Of a stretch of 64,000 bases of DNA, positions 7,986-17,197 are shown one piece after another (the first letter of the stretch is position 1; each line of letters starts with the position of its first letter). Location of the stretch: assembly GCA_009360345.1 (NCBI GenBank), contig SPDP01000003.1, positions 372,001 through 436,000 on the forward strand, written 5' to 3'. A model generated the notes under the pieces. It saw nothing but the letters and a program-made list of their open reading frames with translations. It searched no databases and had not been told where the DNA came from. The stretch is from Alcaligenaceae bacterium SAGV5. GTDB taxonomy: Bacteria > Pseudomonadota > Gammaproteobacteria > Burkholderiales > Burkholderiaceae_B. The translations under genes and the position numbers were made by a program.

Positions 7986-9086
7986 TCAATGCGGCTTGAC
8001 CGCCACCTTCAGCACATTGTCCCGCTGGTTGGCGAACAGCTCGTAGGCCGCCACGATGTCGTCGAGCTTGAACTCGTGGGTCACCAGCAGCCCCAGGTCC
8101 AGGCGCCCGGATTCCAGCACGTTGATCAGCCGCCGCATCCGTTCCTTGCCGCCCGGGCACAGCGCGGTGTTGATCTTGTGGTCGCCCAGGCCGGCGGCGA
8201 AGGCCGACAGGGGCAGGGTCAGGTCCTCGGAATAGACGCCCAGGCTGGACAGGGTGCCGCCGGGCTTGAGCACGCGCAGCGCGGACGCGAACGTCGACTG
8301 GGTGCCCAGGGCCTCGATCGAGGCATCCACGCCGCGGCCACCGGTCAGTTTCATGATCTCGTCCACCACGTCGCACTCCCGGAAATTCAGGGCGACGTCC
8401 GCCCCCAGCTTGCGCGCGATGTCCAGCCGGTGCGGGTTGCCGTCGATGGCGATGATGGTCGTCGCGCCCGACAGCCGGGCGCCGGCGGTGGCGCACAGGC
8501 CGATGGGGCCCTGGGCGAACACGGCCACGACGTCGCCGATGCGGATGTTGGCGTTCTCGGCGCCCTTGAAGCCGGTGGACATGATGTCCGGGCACATCAG
8601 CACCTGTTCGTCGGTCAGTCCGTCGGGGATGGGGGCGAGGTTGGCCTGGGCATCGGGTACCAGCACGTATTCCGCCTGGGTGCCGTCGATGAGGTTGCCG
8701 AAACGCCAGCCGGCGGTCGCCTTGTAGCCGTGGCAGCCGCACAGTCCCTGCGGGACCAGGTAGCTGCCGTCCTGCGACGGAACGCCATCCTGCGCGGCAT
8801 AGGAGTTGAAGTTCGGGCAGATGGCGCCGGCGATGACGCGCTGGCCTTCCCGGTAGCCGGTCACGGCGCTGCCGAGTTTCTCGATCACGCCCACCGGTTC
8901 GTGGCCCACGGTCAGGCCGGGGGCGACGGGGTATTCGCCTTTCAGTATGTGGATGTCGGTGCCGCAGATGGTCGTGGTGGTGATGCGGACCAGGGCGTCG
9001 TTCGGGCCCACGCCGGGAATGGGCTTGTCCGCGATCTCGATGCGCCCGGGCGCGACGAATACGGCGGCTTTCATCATGGCAGTCAT
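7986..9086 (-). CDS. Zinc-dependent NAD(P) alcohol dehydrogenase, secondary-alcohol type
   Basis: I chose the ATG at 9086 (366 residues) because AGGAGG lies about 7 nt upstream and the protein then begins MTAMMKAAVF like its family. The medium-chain dehydrogenase elements are present: CGTDIHILKGEYPVAPGLTVGHEPVG (catalytic zinc Cys and His-Glu), CPDIMSTG with the aspartate used as zinc ligand in isopropanol-type enzymes, and the Rossmann segment. The four-cysteine structural zinc lobe is absent or degenerate, as in the bacterial secondary-alcohol dehydrogenases. The physiological alcohol is unknown. It is convergent with hipA and divergent from fpr. Confidence 0.88.
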   Translation of the reverse strand: MTAMMKAAVFVAPGRIEIADKPIPGVGPNDALVRITTTTICGTDIHILKGEYPVAPGLTVGHEPVGVIEKLGSAVTGYREGQRVIAGAICPNFNSYAAQDGVPSQDGSYLVPQGLCGCHGYKATAGWRFGNLIDGTQAEYVLVPDAQANLAPIPDGLTDEQVLMCPDIMSTGFKGAENANIRIGDVVAVFAQGPIGLCATAGARLSGATTIIAIDGNPHRLDIARKLGADVALNFRECDVVDEIMKLTGGRGVDASIEALGTQSTFASALRVLKPGGTLSSLGVYSEDLTLPLSAFAAGLGDHKINTALCPGGKERMRRLINVLESGRLDLGLLVTHEFKLDDIVAAYELFANQRDNVLKVAVKPH

Positions 9087-9376
9087 CGTTCGGCCTCCTG
9101 GAGGGGATGGGTTGGGAACCGTCGTTGCAGCATGCCTGCTGGAAGCATTACACAGGAGATCCGGGACGGGTTGATTGATCCAGGTCATCCGCGGCCGTCA
9201 TGGAGGAAACAAGGGGTTACCCCGGTCATCGGCAATATGCTTAAAACCCCTGTTCATAAGATGCGTCCAATTTCGCCTTACTGCCCGCTAATCCGCATAA
9301 AATCTGAGGTTTACGTCCGGCGGCCAGTCACGGTTTGGTAAACTGGCCCGACTATCTAGATGGGATCCGACAGGAC

Positions 9377-10153
9377 ATGGCCGCTTTCAATACCGAACGC
9401 GTCACGAGCGTTCACCACTGGAACGAGACGCTTTTCAGCTTCAAGACCACGCGCGATCCCGCGCTGCGTTTCCACAACGGCCACTTCGTCATGATCGGGC
9501 TGGAAGTCGAAGGCAAGCCGCTGATGCGCGCCTACAGCATCGCCAGCGCCAACTACGAGGAACATCTCGAGTTCCTGAGCATCAAGGTGCCCAACGGCCC
9601 GCTCACCTCGCGCCTGCAGCACCTGAAGGAAGGCGATTCCATCCTGGTCAGCCGCAAGCCGGTCGGCACCCTGGTGGTGGACGACCTGCTGCCCGGCAAG
9701 AACCTGTACCTGTTCGGCACGGGTACGGGCCTGGCCCCCTTCATGAGCATCATCAAGGATCCCGACGTCTACGAGCGCTTCGAGAAAGTGGTGCTGGTGC
9801 ACGGCGTGCGCTGGGTCAGCGAACTGGCCTATTCGGACTACATCGGCAGCGAACTGCCAGGCAACGAATACTTCGGCGACATGGTGCGCGACAAGCTGAT
9901 CTATTACCCCACGGTCACGCGCGAGCCCTTCCGCAACCAGGGCCGCATCACCGATCTCCTGACCAGCGGCAGGCTGGCGGCCGACATCGGGCTGCCCCCC
10001 ATCAATCCCGAGCACGACCGCGCCATGCTGTGCGGCAGCCCGCACATGCTGGCCGACGTCACCGCCATCCTGGACGGCCTGGGTTTCAAGGCGTCCGAGC
10101 ACACCGGCCATGCCGGGGACTACGTGGTCGAGCGCGCTTTCGTGGAAAAGTGA
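9377..10153 (+). CDS. fpr: Ferredoxin/flavodoxin-NADP+ reductase
   Basis: 258 residues from the ATG at 9377 (MAAFNTERVTSVHHW), the usual bacterial size; an in-frame ATG at 9335 would add 14 residues with no homology I recognise. FAD-binding MRAYSIASANYEEHLEFLSI, phosphate-binding PNGPLTSRL, NADP-binding GTGTGLAPFMS and the C-terminal CGSPHMLADV are all clear. It moves electrons between NADPH and ferredoxin or flavodoxin and supports iron-sulfur and oxidative stress repair. It stands alone and ends in its own terminator. Confidence 0.93.
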   Translation: MAAFNTERVTSVHHWNETLFSFKTTRDPALRFHNGHFVMIGLEVEGKPLMRAYSIASANYEEHLEFLSIKVPNGPLTSRLQHLKEGDSILVSRKPVGTLVVDDLLPGKNLYLFGTGTGLAPFMSIIKDPDVYERFEKVVLVHGVRWVSELAYSDYIGSELPGNEYFGDMVRDKLIYYPTVTREPFRNQGRITDLLTSGRLAADIGLPPINPEHDRAMLCGSPHMLADVTAILDGLGFKASEHTGHAGDYVVERAFVEK

Positions 10154-10180
10154 GCCGGGGCCTGCCGTCTGCCAGCAATG

Positions 10181-10208
10181 AAAAACGGGGCCGCGAGGCC
10201 CCGTTTTC
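10181..10208 (+). terminator. Rho-independent terminator after fpr
   Basis: AAAACGGGGCC-GCGA-GGCCCCGTTTT is a perfect hairpin with a 4-nt loop and T-rich end. It can serve both fpr and the convergent DUF1857 gene. Confidence 0.88.
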
Positions 10209-10220
10209 TTGCCTGGCGGA

Positions 10221-10709
10221 TCAGTGCACCAGCCGGCCCGATTCGGCCAGTTCGCGGATGCGCTGGACCGTGTCCATGTCGGCGGCGATGTAGGCCTGCT
10301 TGCGCAGGGCCACGACGGTTTCGTCCAGCTCGCTGTGGCCTTCCTGCAGGTCCAGCTCGTAGATGAAGCGCAGGAACAGCACGTCCGGCCCGGGTTCCTC
10401 GATACGGACCGTGGCCTCGCTGCGGGGCCACAGGTCGGTGGCGGCGGCCAGCACCTTGACCTGCATCATGGGCGTCAGCGTGACCTCGTCGTGGACCTGG
10501 AAGGGCCCGAAGTCGAGCACGCGCCTGAGCACGGTGTGCTCCTGTCCGACGGTTTCCGCCTCGATGGTGCAGCTTTCCAGCCCCATGACGAATTCCGTGG
10601 GCTCGTGGGCCCGGATGAACAGCCCGCGCCAGATCTGCTCGCGCGTGAGCGGCGTGAGCAGGGGGACGAGCGGGTCGTTGATCTGGATGAGGTGTTCGAA
10701 GCGAAGCAT
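10221..10709 (-). CDS. SRPBCC-fold protein, DUF1857 / AtaL-like
   Basis: 162 residues matching the DUF1857 pattern: MLRFEHLIQINDP, LTREQIWRGLFIRAHEP, FGPFQVHDEVTLTPMMQV and the acidic C-terminal helix. The fold is a START/SRPBCC hydrophobic pocket; no enzymatic activity is established for the family that I know of. It stands alone on the minus strand between fpr (convergent) and the KimA-like permease gene, 60 nt downstream of the latter, and may be its second cistron. Confidence 0.75.
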   Translation of the reverse strand: MLRFEHLIQINDPLVPLLTPLTREQIWRGLFIRAHEPTEFVMGLESCTIEAETVGQEHTVLRRVLDFGPFQVHDEVTLTPMMQVKVLAAATDLWPRSEATVRIEEPGPDVLFLRFIYELDLQEGHSELDETVVALRKQAYIAADMDTVQRIRELAESGRLVH

Positions 10710-10769
10710 GGAGAGCGCGGTTTCCGGGAGATTCCCCTAAGGATACCGCGCTCCGGCGTGCCCGGCGCC

Positions 10770-12740
10770 CTAGTCGATCAGCATGGGCAGGACCATCAAC
10801 TGCTGGCCGTTGATGTGCATGCGCCGCTGCAGCGAGTTGATCGCCTGGTTGTGCAGCAGGCGGGTGACGAAATTCTCGCGCTTGAACACCAGCTTGCTGG
10901 CGAAGACGATGGTGTTGGGATATTCCTGCAGGATTTCGGTGATCTGCTTTTCCAGGGTCTGCACGGCATCGGTGCCGAATCCCAGGCGGCTGGTCGCGGC
11001 CATGCCGTAGCTGTTGCAGAAGCGTTCGAAAAATTTCAGCGAAGTGGTGGCCTGCAGCTTCATCGCCTCCATCGCTTCCGGGCCGCCGTAGACCTGAGCG
11101 TCCACCGTCCGGGCGTTGATGAAGATGAAGTTCTTGAAGTGGTCGGGGAACATGCGCTGCACCCACAGCAGCGCATGCAGGCCCCCGCCGCGGCTGGAGC
11201 CGACCAGGAACGCGGCCGTGGGCGCGTAGGGGTCGAGCGCGGGCGGCGAGCAGTCCGAGCCGAACGCCTGGTCGGCGAAGATGTCGTCGATCGCGGCGAT
11301 GCGGCGCCGCGTTTCCCGGTAGTGCGACCGTATCCCCAGGCAGATGAAGATCAGCACGCTGGTGATGAGCAGCGTGGCCCAGCCGCCCTCGAAGAATTTC
11401 TCGACGATGGTGACGACCAGGATGGAACTGGTAATGGTGACGGCCACCAGCGACAGGGCGAGCCGCTGGCGCCAGTGCTTCTTGTGCAGGGGCTTGTGGC
11501 GGTTCCGTATCCAGTACAGCGACAGCCCCGCCAGCGATAGCGTGAAGGTCAGGAAGACGTTGATCGAATACAGCACCACCAGGACGGAGACCTTGCCCCC
11601 GGTCAGCAGCAGGATGGCGAAGGCGGCGATGCCCATCAGCAGGATGCCGTTCTCGGTGACCAGCCGGTTCGACAGGTAGCGGAAACGGTGCGGCATCCAG
11701 GAGTCGGCGGCCATGTTGGACAGCACCGAGGGGCCACCCAGGAAGCCGGTGTTGGCGGCCACGAACAAGAGGCCTGCCTCGAAGGCCAGGACCACGGTCA
11801 GCGCCACGAACAGGTCGCTGCCGTCGAAGCCCATTTCGCCGAGGACGTTGCCGAACACGACAGCGTTCAGCGTCTGGCCTTCCACCGGCGTCGCGTTCCA
11901 CAGCAGGTACAGCAGGATGATGCCGCCGGCGGTGAAGGCCAGGCTGATGGCCATCAACAGCATGGTTGCCTTGCCGGTGTGGACCACCGGCTCGGCCAGG
12001 CGGTCGACGTTGTTGGAGACCGCCTCGATCCCGGTATAGGTGCCGCCGCCCAGCGAGTAGGCCTTCAGGAAGACCGCGAGCACGAAGAACCAGCCGGCTT
12101 CCTGGGAAAATTCGCGCACCTCCCGGATCGTGTCGGGAATCAGGAGCGGCAGGCCTTCGGCGTGCGCGAAGATGCCCCAGGCGATCAGGATGGCGTGCGT
12201 GACCACGAAGCCGACGAAGATGGGCAGGAGGACCTTGATGCTTTCCTTGGCGCCCCGCAGGTTCAGCCATGTCAGCAGGAGCACCATCACACAGGCGGTC
12301 CACAGCTTGGACGTCTGCCAGCCTGGCGGCAGCAGCGAGAACAGCGCATCGGTGCCGCTGGCCACGGAAATGGCGATGGTCAGCACGTAGTCCACGATCA
12401 GCGCCGAGCCCGAGACGAGGCCGGCCGTGGGGCCGAGCAGCGCGGTCGATACCCGGTATCCGCCGCCGCCGGTGGGGAACAGCTCGATGACCTGGTTATA
12501 GGCCAGTGCGACGACGAACACCGTGATGGCGGTCGCGATGGCCAGGAACAGGGCGAGGTGGGTATGGGTGCCCAGGGCGCGGAATGCCTCCTCCGGGCCG
12601 TAGGACGAGGAGGACAGGCCGTCCGCGCCCAGTCCCACCCAGGCCAGGAAGGCCGCCAGCGCGAGGGAATGCCGGGTGTCCGGGGACAGCGGGTCCCGGG
12701 CCTTGCCCAGCAGACGCTCGCGCCATGAGGTTGCTTTCAT
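10770..12740 (-). CDS. APC-superfamily permease with cytosolic C-terminal domain, KimA-like (probable K+ or amino acid uptake)
   Basis: 656 residues from the ATG at 12740; upstream in-frame sequence reads as non-coding. About 12 transmembrane segments lie between residues 25 and 460, beginning LAAFLAWVGLGADGLSSSSYGPEE, a motif I associate with KimA/YdaO potassium transporters (ADALSS.AYG.EE). A hydrophilic C-terminal region of about 190 residues follows (PTAAFLVGSSRGGGLHALLWVQ to the end), as in KimA. In Firmicutes KimA is regulated by c-di-AMP; nothing suggests that here. An amino acid role cannot be excluded. Confidence 0.7.
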   Translation of the reverse strand: MKATSWRERLLGKARDPLSPDTRHSLALAAFLAWVGLGADGLSSSSYGPEEAFRALGTHTHLALFLAIATAITVFVVALAYNQVIELFPTGGGGYRVSTALLGPTAGLVSGSALIVDYVLTIAISVASGTDALFSLLPPGWQTSKLWTACVMVLLLTWLNLRGAKESIKVLLPIFVGFVVTHAILIAWGIFAHAEGLPLLIPDTIREVREFSQEAGWFFVLAVFLKAYSLGGGTYTGIEAVSNNVDRLAEPVVHTGKATMLLMAISLAFTAGGIILLYLLWNATPVEGQTLNAVVFGNVLGEMGFDGSDLFVALTVVLAFEAGLLFVAANTGFLGGPSVLSNMAADSWMPHRFRYLSNRLVTENGILLMGIAAFAILLLTGGKVSVLVVLYSINVFLTFTLSLAGLSLYWIRNRHKPLHKKHWRQRLALSLVAVTITSSILVVTIVEKFFEGGWATLLITSVLIFICLGIRSHYRETRRRIAAIDDIFADQAFGSDCSPPALDPYAPTAAFLVGSSRGGGLHALLWVQRMFPDHFKNFIFINARTVDAQVYGGPEAMEAMKLQATTSLKFFERFCNSYGMAATSRLGFGTDAVQTLEKQITEILQEYPNTIVFASKLVFKRENFVTRLLHNQAINSLQRRMHINGQQLMVLPMLID

Positions 12741-12952
12741 ACGAAGGGATTCCTGCTGCCTGGGGGTCGAATGTCTTCTTGATTGCGCGGCGCGCAGCGT
12801 ACGCTTTTGGAGGGATTCGCGCTTTGAAGGCCATTCTAGCAATAGGGGAAATTGTTACCCTGTCTCTGGGCAGGCACTATGGCAAACGAATTTCTGATAG
12901 CTTTACGCATAGGCGCCCATGGGCGCGGATCCCCTTATCCATCGAGGCAAGC

Positions 12953-13342
12953 ATGAGCAAGCAGATCATCCACACCGACGCCGCGCCGGCGGCCGTCGGT
13001 CCGTATTCCCAGGCAGTGGCCGTGCCCGCTTCCGGCAAGACCGTCTATCTGTCGGGTCAGATCGGCCTGATTCCCGCCTCCGGCCAGTTGGAAACGGGCA
13101 GTTTCGAGGCGCAGGTGCGCCAGGCTTTCGCCAACATGGAAGCGGTGGTGCGCCAGGCGGGTGGCACGCTGGACCAGGTCGTCAAGCTGACCTTGTTCCT
13201 GACCGACCTGTCCAAGTTCGGCACGGCCAACGACATCATGGCGCAGTTGATTCCCCAGCCTTTCCCGGCCCGCTCCACGGTGGGCGTGGCGGCCTTGCCC
13301 AAGGGGGCGGAGTTCGAGGTCGAGGCGATCCTGGTCATCTGA
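12953..13342 (+). CDS. ridA: RidA-family enamine/imine deaminase
   Basis: 129 residues. The family motifs are PAAVGPYSQAV near the N-terminus, LSGQIGL, the catalytic arginine in PARSTVGVAALP and the C-terminal VEVEAI-type strand (FEVEAILVI). It hydrolyses reactive 2-aminoacrylate-type enamines made by PLP enzymes. I chose the ATG at 12953 for homology. It lies 13 nt before recG and is probably co-transcribed with it. Confidence 0.92.
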   Translation: MSKQIIHTDAAPAAVGPYSQAVAVPASGKTVYLSGQIGLIPASGQLETGSFEAQVRQAFANMEAVVRQAGGTLDQVVKLTLFLTDLSKFGTANDIMAQLIPQPFPARSTVGVAALPKGAEFEVEAILVI

Positions 13343-13355
13343 TCCTGGCCGATAC

Positions 13356-15419
13356 ATGAGCGCGCGCCCCGCCGCCCAGGACGAAAGCGAGCTGACGCCG
13401 CAGCAGCGCAAGATGCGCAAGCTCGGGCTGCGCGTCGCGGACGACTTCGTCCTGCACCTGCCCATCCGCTACGAGGACGAGACGCAGCTGACGCCGATCA
13501 AGCGGCTGCTGCCGGGCATGTGGGCGCAGGTCGAGGGCGTGGTGACGCGCTGCGAGGTCGCCTATCGTCCGCGGCGCCAACTGGTGGCGGCGATCGAAGA
13601 CGACACCGGCGAACTCGCGCTGCGCTACCTGAACTTCTATCCCAGCCAGCAGAAACAGCTGGCGGTGGGGCGCCGCATCCGCGCGCGGGGCGAGGCGCGC
13701 GGCGGTTTCTTCGGCATGGAGATGGTGCACCCGCGCACCACGGTCGCCGATGGGGAGACCCCCTTGCCCGATCGCCTGACGCCGGTCTATCCCACTACCG
13801 AGGGGCTGCCCCAGGCCACGCTGCGCAAGGCCATCGCCGCGGCGCTGGAGCGGGCGGACCTGCGCGATACGCTGCCGGAGGCGCTGCTGCAACGCTATGG
13901 CCTGATGCCGTTCGGCCAGGCCGTGCGCCTGTTGCACGCGCCGCCGCCCGACGTGGCCACGCAGCCCCTGGTCGATCGCGCGCATCCGGCCTGGCTGCGC
14001 ATCAAGTTCGACGAGCTGCTGGCCCAGCAACTGTCGCTGGCGCGGGCGCGCGCCGCCCGGCTGGACAAACGGGCGCCGCCGCTGGCGCGTTCGACCGCGG
14101 CCGATGGGCTGGTGGCGCGGCTGCTGCGCGCGCTGCCGTTCGAGCTGACCGGCGCCCAGCAGCGGGTGCGCGACGAAATCGCCGCCGATCTGACCCGGCC
14201 GCATCCCATGCAGCGGCTGCTGCAGGGAGACGTGGGCAGCGGCAAGACGGTGGTGGCGGCGCTGGCCGCCGCGCAGGCCATCGACAACGGCTACCAGGCG
14301 GCGTTGATGGCGCCCACCGAGATCCTGGCCGAACAGCATTTCCGCAAGCTGGTGGGCTGGCTGGAGCCGTTGGGCGTGAAAGTGGCCTGGCTGACGGGCA
14401 GCCTGACTCCCAAGGGCCGGCGCGAGGCGGCCGCGCTGATAGAGAGCGGCGAGGCGCCGCTGGCGGTGGGCACGCAGGCGCTGATCCAGCAGCATGTGCA
14501 GTTCGCGCGGCTGGGCCTGTCCATCGTCGACGAACAGCATCGCTTCGGCGTGGGCCAGCGGCTCGCGCTGCGCAACAAGGGCGGCGAGGACGAGGTGTTT
14601 CCCCACCAGTTGATGATGTCCGCCACGCCCATTCCCCGCACGCTGGCGATGACGTTCTTCGCCGACCTGGATGTCTCGGTCATCGACGAGTTGCCGCCGG
14701 GCCGGGTGCCGGTCATCACCAAGCTGCTGTCGGACACGCGCCGCGACGAGGTGGTCGCGCGCATCCACGAGGCTGCCCGGACCGGCCGCCAGGTGTACTG
14801 GGTGTGCCCGCTGGTCGAAGAGAGCGAGACGCTGGAACTGCAGACCGCCGTCGATACCTTCGAGACGCTGCGGCAGGCGCTGCCGGAGCTGCGCGTGGGC
14901 CTGGTGCACGGCAGGCTGCCGACCGCGGAGAAGGCGGCGGTCATGCAGGCCTTCAAGGACGGCGATCTCGACCTGCTGGTGGCGACCACCGTGATCGAGG
15001 TCGGCGTCGACGTGCCCAATGCCTCGTTGATGGTGATCGAGCACGCCGAACGCTTCGGCCTGGCGCAGTTGCACCAGTTGCGCGGCCGGGTAGGGCGGGG
15101 CGCGGCCGAGTCGGTTTGCGTGCTGTTGTATCAGGCGCCGCTGTCGCTGGTCGCCAAGGCGCGGCTGCGGACCATGCACGAAACCACCGACGGGTTCGAG
15201 ATCGCGCGGCGCGACCTGGAGCTGCGCGGGCCCGGCGAGTTCCTGGGCGTACGGCAGTCGGGCCTGGCGCTGATGCGGTTCGCCGACCTGGATGCCGACC
15301 TGGAGATTGCCGAACAGGCGCATGAAGCCGCCGCCGAATTGCAGGCGCGCGCGCAAGACGTGGTGTCCGCCCACCTGGCGCGATGGATGCGCGGGCGGGA
15401 GGATTTCCTCAAGGCTTGA
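13356..15419 (+). CDS. recG: ATP-dependent DNA helicase RecG
   Basis: 687 residues, typical for RecG. The N-terminal wedge domain is followed by the helicase core: Walker A GDVGSGKT, MAPTEILAEQHF, DEQHRFGV (DExH box), MSATPIPRTLAMT, and the C-terminal motifs ATTVIEVGVDVPNASLM and QLRGRVGRG, then the TRG-type end. It remodels stalled replication forks and Holliday junctions. It is part of ridA-recG-oxyR with 13- and 13-nt gaps. Confidence 0.97.
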   Translation: MSARPAAQDESELTPQQRKMRKLGLRVADDFVLHLPIRYEDETQLTPIKRLLPGMWAQVEGVVTRCEVAYRPRRQLVAAIEDDTGELALRYLNFYPSQQKQLAVGRRIRARGEARGGFFGMEMVHPRTTVADGETPLPDRLTPVYPTTEGLPQATLRKAIAAALERADLRDTLPEALLQRYGLMPFGQAVRLLHAPPPDVATQPLVDRAHPAWLRIKFDELLAQQLSLARARAARLDKRAPPLARSTAADGLVARLLRALPFELTGAQQRVRDEIAADLTRPHPMQRLLQGDVGSGKTVVAALAAAQAIDNGYQAALMAPTEILAEQHFRKLVGWLEPLGVKVAWLTGSLTPKGRREAAALIESGEAPLAVGTQALIQQHVQFARLGLSIVDEQHRFGVGQRLALRNKGGEDEVFPHQLMMSATPIPRTLAMTFFADLDVSVIDELPPGRVPVITKLLSDTRRDEVVARIHEAARTGRQVYWVCPLVEESETLELQTAVDTFETLRQALPELRVGLVHGRLPTAEKAAVMQAFKDGDLDLLVATTVIEVGVDVPNASLMVIEHAERFGLAQLHQLRGRVGRGAAESVCVLLYQAPLSLVAKARLRTMHETTDGFEIARRDLELRGPGEFLGVRQSGLALMRFADLDADLEIAEQAHEAAAELQARAQDVVSAHLARWMRGREDFLKA

Positions 15420-15432
15420 AAAGAGGCGAGAG

Positions 15433-16377
15433 ATGACCCTGACTGAACTGAAATACATCGTGGCGGTGGCGCGGGAGCGGCATTTCGGCCGTGCCGCCGA
15501 GGCCTGTTTCGTCAGCCAGCCCACGCTTTCGGTGGCCATCCGCAAGCTGGAGGACGAGCTGGGCGTGACGCTGTTCGAGCGGGGCGGCACCGAAGTGGGC
15601 GTGACCCCCATCGGCGAGCGCATCGTGGCCCAGGCCCAGAAAGTGCTGGAAGAGAGCGCGAACCTGAAGGAGATCGCCAAACAAGGCCATGATCCGCTGT
15701 CCGGCGCGCTGCGGGTGGGCGTCATCTATACCATCGGTCCCTACCTGCTGCCGCAACTGGTGCCCAGGCTGATCGAGATCGCGCCGCAGATGCCGCTGCT
15801 GCTGCAGGAGTATTTCACCGTGCGGCTGCTGGAGCTGCTACGCCAGGGCGAGATCGACTGCGCCATCATGGCCCTGCCGCTGCCCGACGCCGGGCTGACC
15901 ATCCAGCCGCTGTACGACGAGCCCTTCGTGGTGGCCGTGCCCAAGGGCCATCCGCTGGCCAGCCGCAGCCGCGTCAATGCCGAAGAACTCAAGAGCGAGA
16001 CCATGCTGCTGCTGGGCACGGGCCATTGCTTCCGCGACCAGGTGTTGGAAGTCTGTCCCGAACTGTCGCGCTTTTCGGCGACCACCGAAGGCATCCAGCG
16101 GACCTTCGAGGGGTCGTCGCTGGAGACCATCCGGCACATGGTGGCCTCGGGCATAGGCATCACGGTGCTGCCCATGTCGTCGATCCCGCCGCAGCCCGAT
16201 GAACGCGATCTGCTGCGCTACATTCCCTTCGAGGACCCCGTGCCCGACCGGCGCGTGGTGCTGGCATGGCGCAAGAGTTTCCCGCGCACGGCAGCCATCG
16301 ACACCCTGATCGCCGCCATCCACGCCTGTCGGCTGAACGGCGTGGCCATGCTGGATCCCAGCGCGCAGGCGGCCTGA
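15433..16377 (+). CDS. oxyR: Hydrogen peroxide sensor and transcription activator OxyR
   Basis: 314 residues from the ATG at 15433, preceded by GGCGAGAG. The LysR-type helix-turn-helix (FGRAAEACFVSQPTLSVAIRKLEDELG) is followed by the redox domain. Both peroxide-sensing cysteines are at the E. coli positions, Cys199 (GTGHCF) and Cys208 (EVCPEL). OxyR activates peroxide defence genes when these form a disulfide. Downstream dps and the ahpC gene at 37 kb are its likely targets; an OxyR-like site lies at 37096-37132. It is likely co-transcribed with recG, whose stop is 13 nt upstream. Confidence 0.96.
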   Translation: MTLTELKYIVAVARERHFGRAAEACFVSQPTLSVAIRKLEDELGVTLFERGGTEVGVTPIGERIVAQAQKVLEESANLKEIAKQGHDPLSGALRVGVIYTIGPYLLPQLVPRLIEIAPQMPLLLQEYFTVRLLELLRQGEIDCAIMALPLPDAGLTIQPLYDEPFVVAVPKGHPLASRSRVNAEELKSETMLLLGTGHCFRDQVLEVCPELSRFSATTEGIQRTFEGSSLETIRHMVASGIGITVLPMSSIPPQPDERDLLRYIPFEDPVPDRRVVLAWRKSFPRTAAIDTLIAAIHACRLNGVAMLDPSAQAA

Positions 16378-16460
16378 GGCGGATAGCGCTTGTCATGCCG
16401 CGATCCATCCCAATCTAGTATCCTGTGACGTCGGTTTCGACTTTGACAAGGAGTCAAGCA

Positions 16461-16997
16461 ATGGTGAAGAAAGCAACTGCCAAGAAACCCGCAAGCAATG
16501 GTGGCGCGGCCCGCTCGGCCGCCGGTGCGCTGCGCATCGACATCGGCATCTCCGACAAGGACCGCGCCGCGGTGGCCGGGGGCTTGTCCAAGCTGCTGGC
16601 CGATACCTACACGCTGTACCTGATGACGCACAACTTCCACTGGAACGTGACGGGGCCGATGTTCAACACCCTGCATGCCATGTTCATGACCCAGTACACC
16701 GACCTGTGGACTTCCATCGATGACGTGGCCGAGCGCATCCGCGCGCTGGGGCACGTCGCGCCGGGCACCTACCGCGAATTCGCCAAGCTCACCACGATCA
16801 GCGAACCGGCCGACGTGCCCGAGGCGCTGGAAATGGTGCGCCAGCTGGTGGTGGGGCACGAGGCGGTGGCCAAGACCGCCCGCAACATCCTCAAGGTGGC
16901 GGATGCCGCCAGCGACGAGCCGACCGCCGACCTGCTGACCCAGCGCCTGGAGTTCCACGAGAAGACCGCCTGGATGTTGCGCAGCCTGCTGCAATAG
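16461..16997 (+). CDS. dps: Dps DNA-binding ferritin-like protein
   Basis: 178 residues from the ATG at 16461, with AAGGAG 8 nt upstream. A lysine-rich N-terminal tail (MVKKATAKK) for DNA binding precedes the four-helix ferritin fold with the ferroxidase residues in HNFHWNVTG and [25 protein letters not shown]. The dodecamer stores iron and shields DNA from peroxide. It follows oxyR by 83 nt and has its own terminator. I could not find a convincing OxyR site in that gap. Confidence 0.94.
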   Translation: MVKKATAKKPASNGGAARSAAGALRIDIGISDKDRAAVAGGLSKLLADTYTLYLMTHNFHWNVTGPMFNTLHAMFMTQYTDLWTSIDDVAERIRALGHVAPGTYREFAKLTTISEPADVPEALEMVRQLVVGHEAVAKTARNILKVADAASDEPTADLLTQRLEFHEKTAWMLRSLLQ

Positions 16998-17037
16998 GCC
17001 TTGGGACCAGGGCGCCGTACGCGGCGCCGGGTCATGG

Positions 17038-17077
17038 AAATCCCTGCCTCGCGGGCGACGCGGCGCAGGGATTTTTT
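17038..17077 (+). terminator. Rho-independent terminator after dps
   Basis: AAATCCCTGC (17038-17047) pairs with GCAGGGATTT (17065-17074), followed by more T residues. Confidence 0.8.
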
Positions 17078-17197
17078 CTATGTTCTTTCCCTGCCTGGAT
17101 GCGGAAAATTATTTGAGGTTTAAAAATTTTAAGTTAAATTAATCTTCGACCCGTCACTGCCCGGCCGTGAGGCCGCGCATACCGCTGGAGACCACTC

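Noticed and set aside
6199..8000. Genomic island integrated at the tRNA-Ala 3' end
   Set aside because: No integrase gene and no second copy of the tRNA 3' end could be found near hipA, so only the adjacency is reported.
10120..12303. Long open frame (over 700 codons) antisense-phase to the KimA-like permease and DUF1857 genes
   Set aside because: Composition is Arg/Pro/Gly-rich shadow of the real genes in a high-GC genome, with no family motif.
16378..16460. Possible OxyR site before dps starting at ATAG (16383)
   Set aside because: Only the first half-site matches; the following three half-sites at the required spacing agree at few positions.
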